Assembly (NCBI GenBank): GCA_903914045.1
Contig: CAIWNO010000150.1
Span: forward strand, 1 to 5,904
Source: an uncultured bacterium
Lineage (GTDB): Bacteria; Planctomycetota; Phycisphaerae; Phycisphaerales; SM1A02
Direction: 5' to 3'
Length of the DNA: 5,904 nt
The notes beneath the pieces are model-generated. The model was given only the letters and a program-made list of their open reading frames with translations. It was not told where the DNA came from and did no database searches. Both the position numbers and the translations under genes were made by a program. Below, one piece after another: positions 5,228 to 5,904 of the stretch (position 1 is its first letter; every line of letters starts with the position of its first letter).

Positions 5228-5904
5228 TCAGGTCTTCCACTTTTTTGTTGGCGCTGGCGCTGGCGTTGGCGCTTCATCATCCACCTTCTTGCCAATCATT
5301 AAATAGTTAAATCCGCGCAAGTAAAAATTTCCGTCCTCGGCTCCCTTGCGGAACGCGCCGCTTTCCAACTTTGAATTTTTGCGCGCCACGCAAATAATGT
5401 CCACGGGCTGAAACAACTCGCGCATCATGGCGAACAATTCAAACCCAATCGGCATGAACACACCCGCGCCCTTGCCCGCCTCGCCACGACGCTTGCGCCA
5501 CGAATCGCTGACATAAATCGCCATATAGCGGCGGTTCTTCAAAACGCGGTGCATCTGCTTCAGCACCAAATGCATGGCTTGGTAATAGTCGCGTCCACCA
5601 TTCTCATCGCCCGCGTCAAGCTTGCCTATGCAGCGCGGGTCCTCGGAGTAATTCACGTGCGTCGAATACGGTGGATCAATAAATGCAAAGTCCACGCTTG
5701 AGTCGGCGAGTGGAAGTTTGCGCGCGTCAGCCTGCGCAATGTCCTCACGCGACGGATCCAAATCAAATGCCACGGGCTTGCGCTCCAAGTGCGCGCACAC
5801 ATCAATGGTGGTTCCAGAACCGCACATGGGATCAAGCACGCTGTCGCCCACGCGCGTGTAGCGGGTCAATAACTGCCACAACACCCACGACGGAGTGGCA
5901 CCCA
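5228..5904 (-). CDS. DPPY-type amino-methyltransferase, probably DNA N6-adenine or N4-cytosine (5' end outside window)
   Basis: A class I SAM-dependent methyltransferase; 224 codons are visible. The frame stays open to the right edge, with GATPSW before the GTG at 5884. That GTG is probably internal, since the residues before it resemble the usual lead-in of such enzymes. Numbering from the GTG: LDPMCGSGTT (17-26) is motif I, the SAM-binding loop; AFDLDP (39-44) is the acidic end of strand 2; DARKLP (53-58) fits the adenine-contact region; FIDPPY (68-73) is catalytic motif IV with the aromatic residue typical of exocyclic-amino methylation. A Rossmann-like second half follows (HRVLKNRRYMAIYVSD, then GFELF..M). 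Motif I comes before motif IV and no separate target-recognition domain is visible. The last 20 residues are a Pro/Ala/Lys tail. No restriction endonuclease lies in the window, so it may be an orphan or have a partner to the right. An RNA substrate cannot be excluded. Confidence 0.85.
   Translation of the reverse strand, partial: GATPSWVLWQLLTRYTRVGDSVLDPMCGSGTTIDVCAHLERKPVAFDLDPSREDIAQADARKLPLADSSVDFAFIDPPYSTHVNYSEDPRCIGKLDAGDENGGRDYYQAMHLVLKQMHRVLKNRRYMAIYVSDSWRKRRGEAGKGAGVFMPIGFELFAMMRELFQPVDIICVARKNSKLESGAFRKGAEDGNFYLRGFNYLMIGKKVDDEAPTPAPAPTKKWKT
5249..5272. repeat. Hexanucleotide tandem repeat TGGCGC, four copies
   Basis: TGGCGC is repeated four times head to tail, with one substitution in the third copy (TGGCGT). 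It lies inside the methyltransferase gene near its 3' end and encodes the Ala-Pro stretch of the C-terminal tail. Six bases are two codons, so copy-number change would lengthen or shorten the tail without a frameshift. Confidence 0.9.

Overview
This window carries four protein genes on alternating strands (+, -, +, -), so no two form an operon. From left to right they are the C-terminal half of an ABC-F ATPase (2-910, +), an exported or membrane-anchored right-handed beta-helix protein (1080-2162, -), a large lipoprotein of unknown function (2744-5146, +), and a DPPY-type amino-methyltransferase cut by the right edge (5228-5904, -). The 'VPEQ..TIQGAI..A.DGA.IFVAPG.Y' opening of the beta-helix protein, the weak ribosome binding site of the lipoprotein gene and the general gene style suggest a bacterium of the Planctomycetota, possibly Phycisphaerae-like. 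This is an inference from protein style; the window contains no marker gene that settles it.

The two left genes converge on a 169-base gap. That gap holds a convincing intrinsic terminator for the minus-strand gene: a long stem with a GAAA tetraloop followed by eight U. The two right genes converge on an 81-base gap with only weak hairpins.

The most unusual region is the 581-base divergent gap (2163-2743) between the beta-helix gene and the lipoprotein gene. From about 2258 to 2580 it is filled by eight consecutive stem-loops. The stems differ in sequence but keep their pairing. The units are bounded by a recurring CCAAC (GTTGG on the minus strand), and the right part has a 34-37 base period. 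Read on the minus strand, seven of the eight loops and nearly every linker contain GGA. I count 19 GGA on the minus strand against one on the plus strand. This is the architecture of CsrA/RsmA-sequestering RNAs (CsrB, RsmZ), so the array is proposed as a candidate GGA-hairpin regulatory RNA or long 5' leader. Between the array and the beta-helix start codon lies a perfect 10+10 base inverted repeat with a CRP/FNR-family core (GTGA-N6-TCAC). On the other side is an AT-rich stretch with short direct and inverted repeats, which probably holds the promoters.

No shared pathway is evident. The ABC-F protein is a ribosome-associated housekeeping type. The beta-helix protein and the lipoprotein are both envelope or exported proteins that share one regulatory gap. 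The methyltransferase has no visible restriction partner inside the window.
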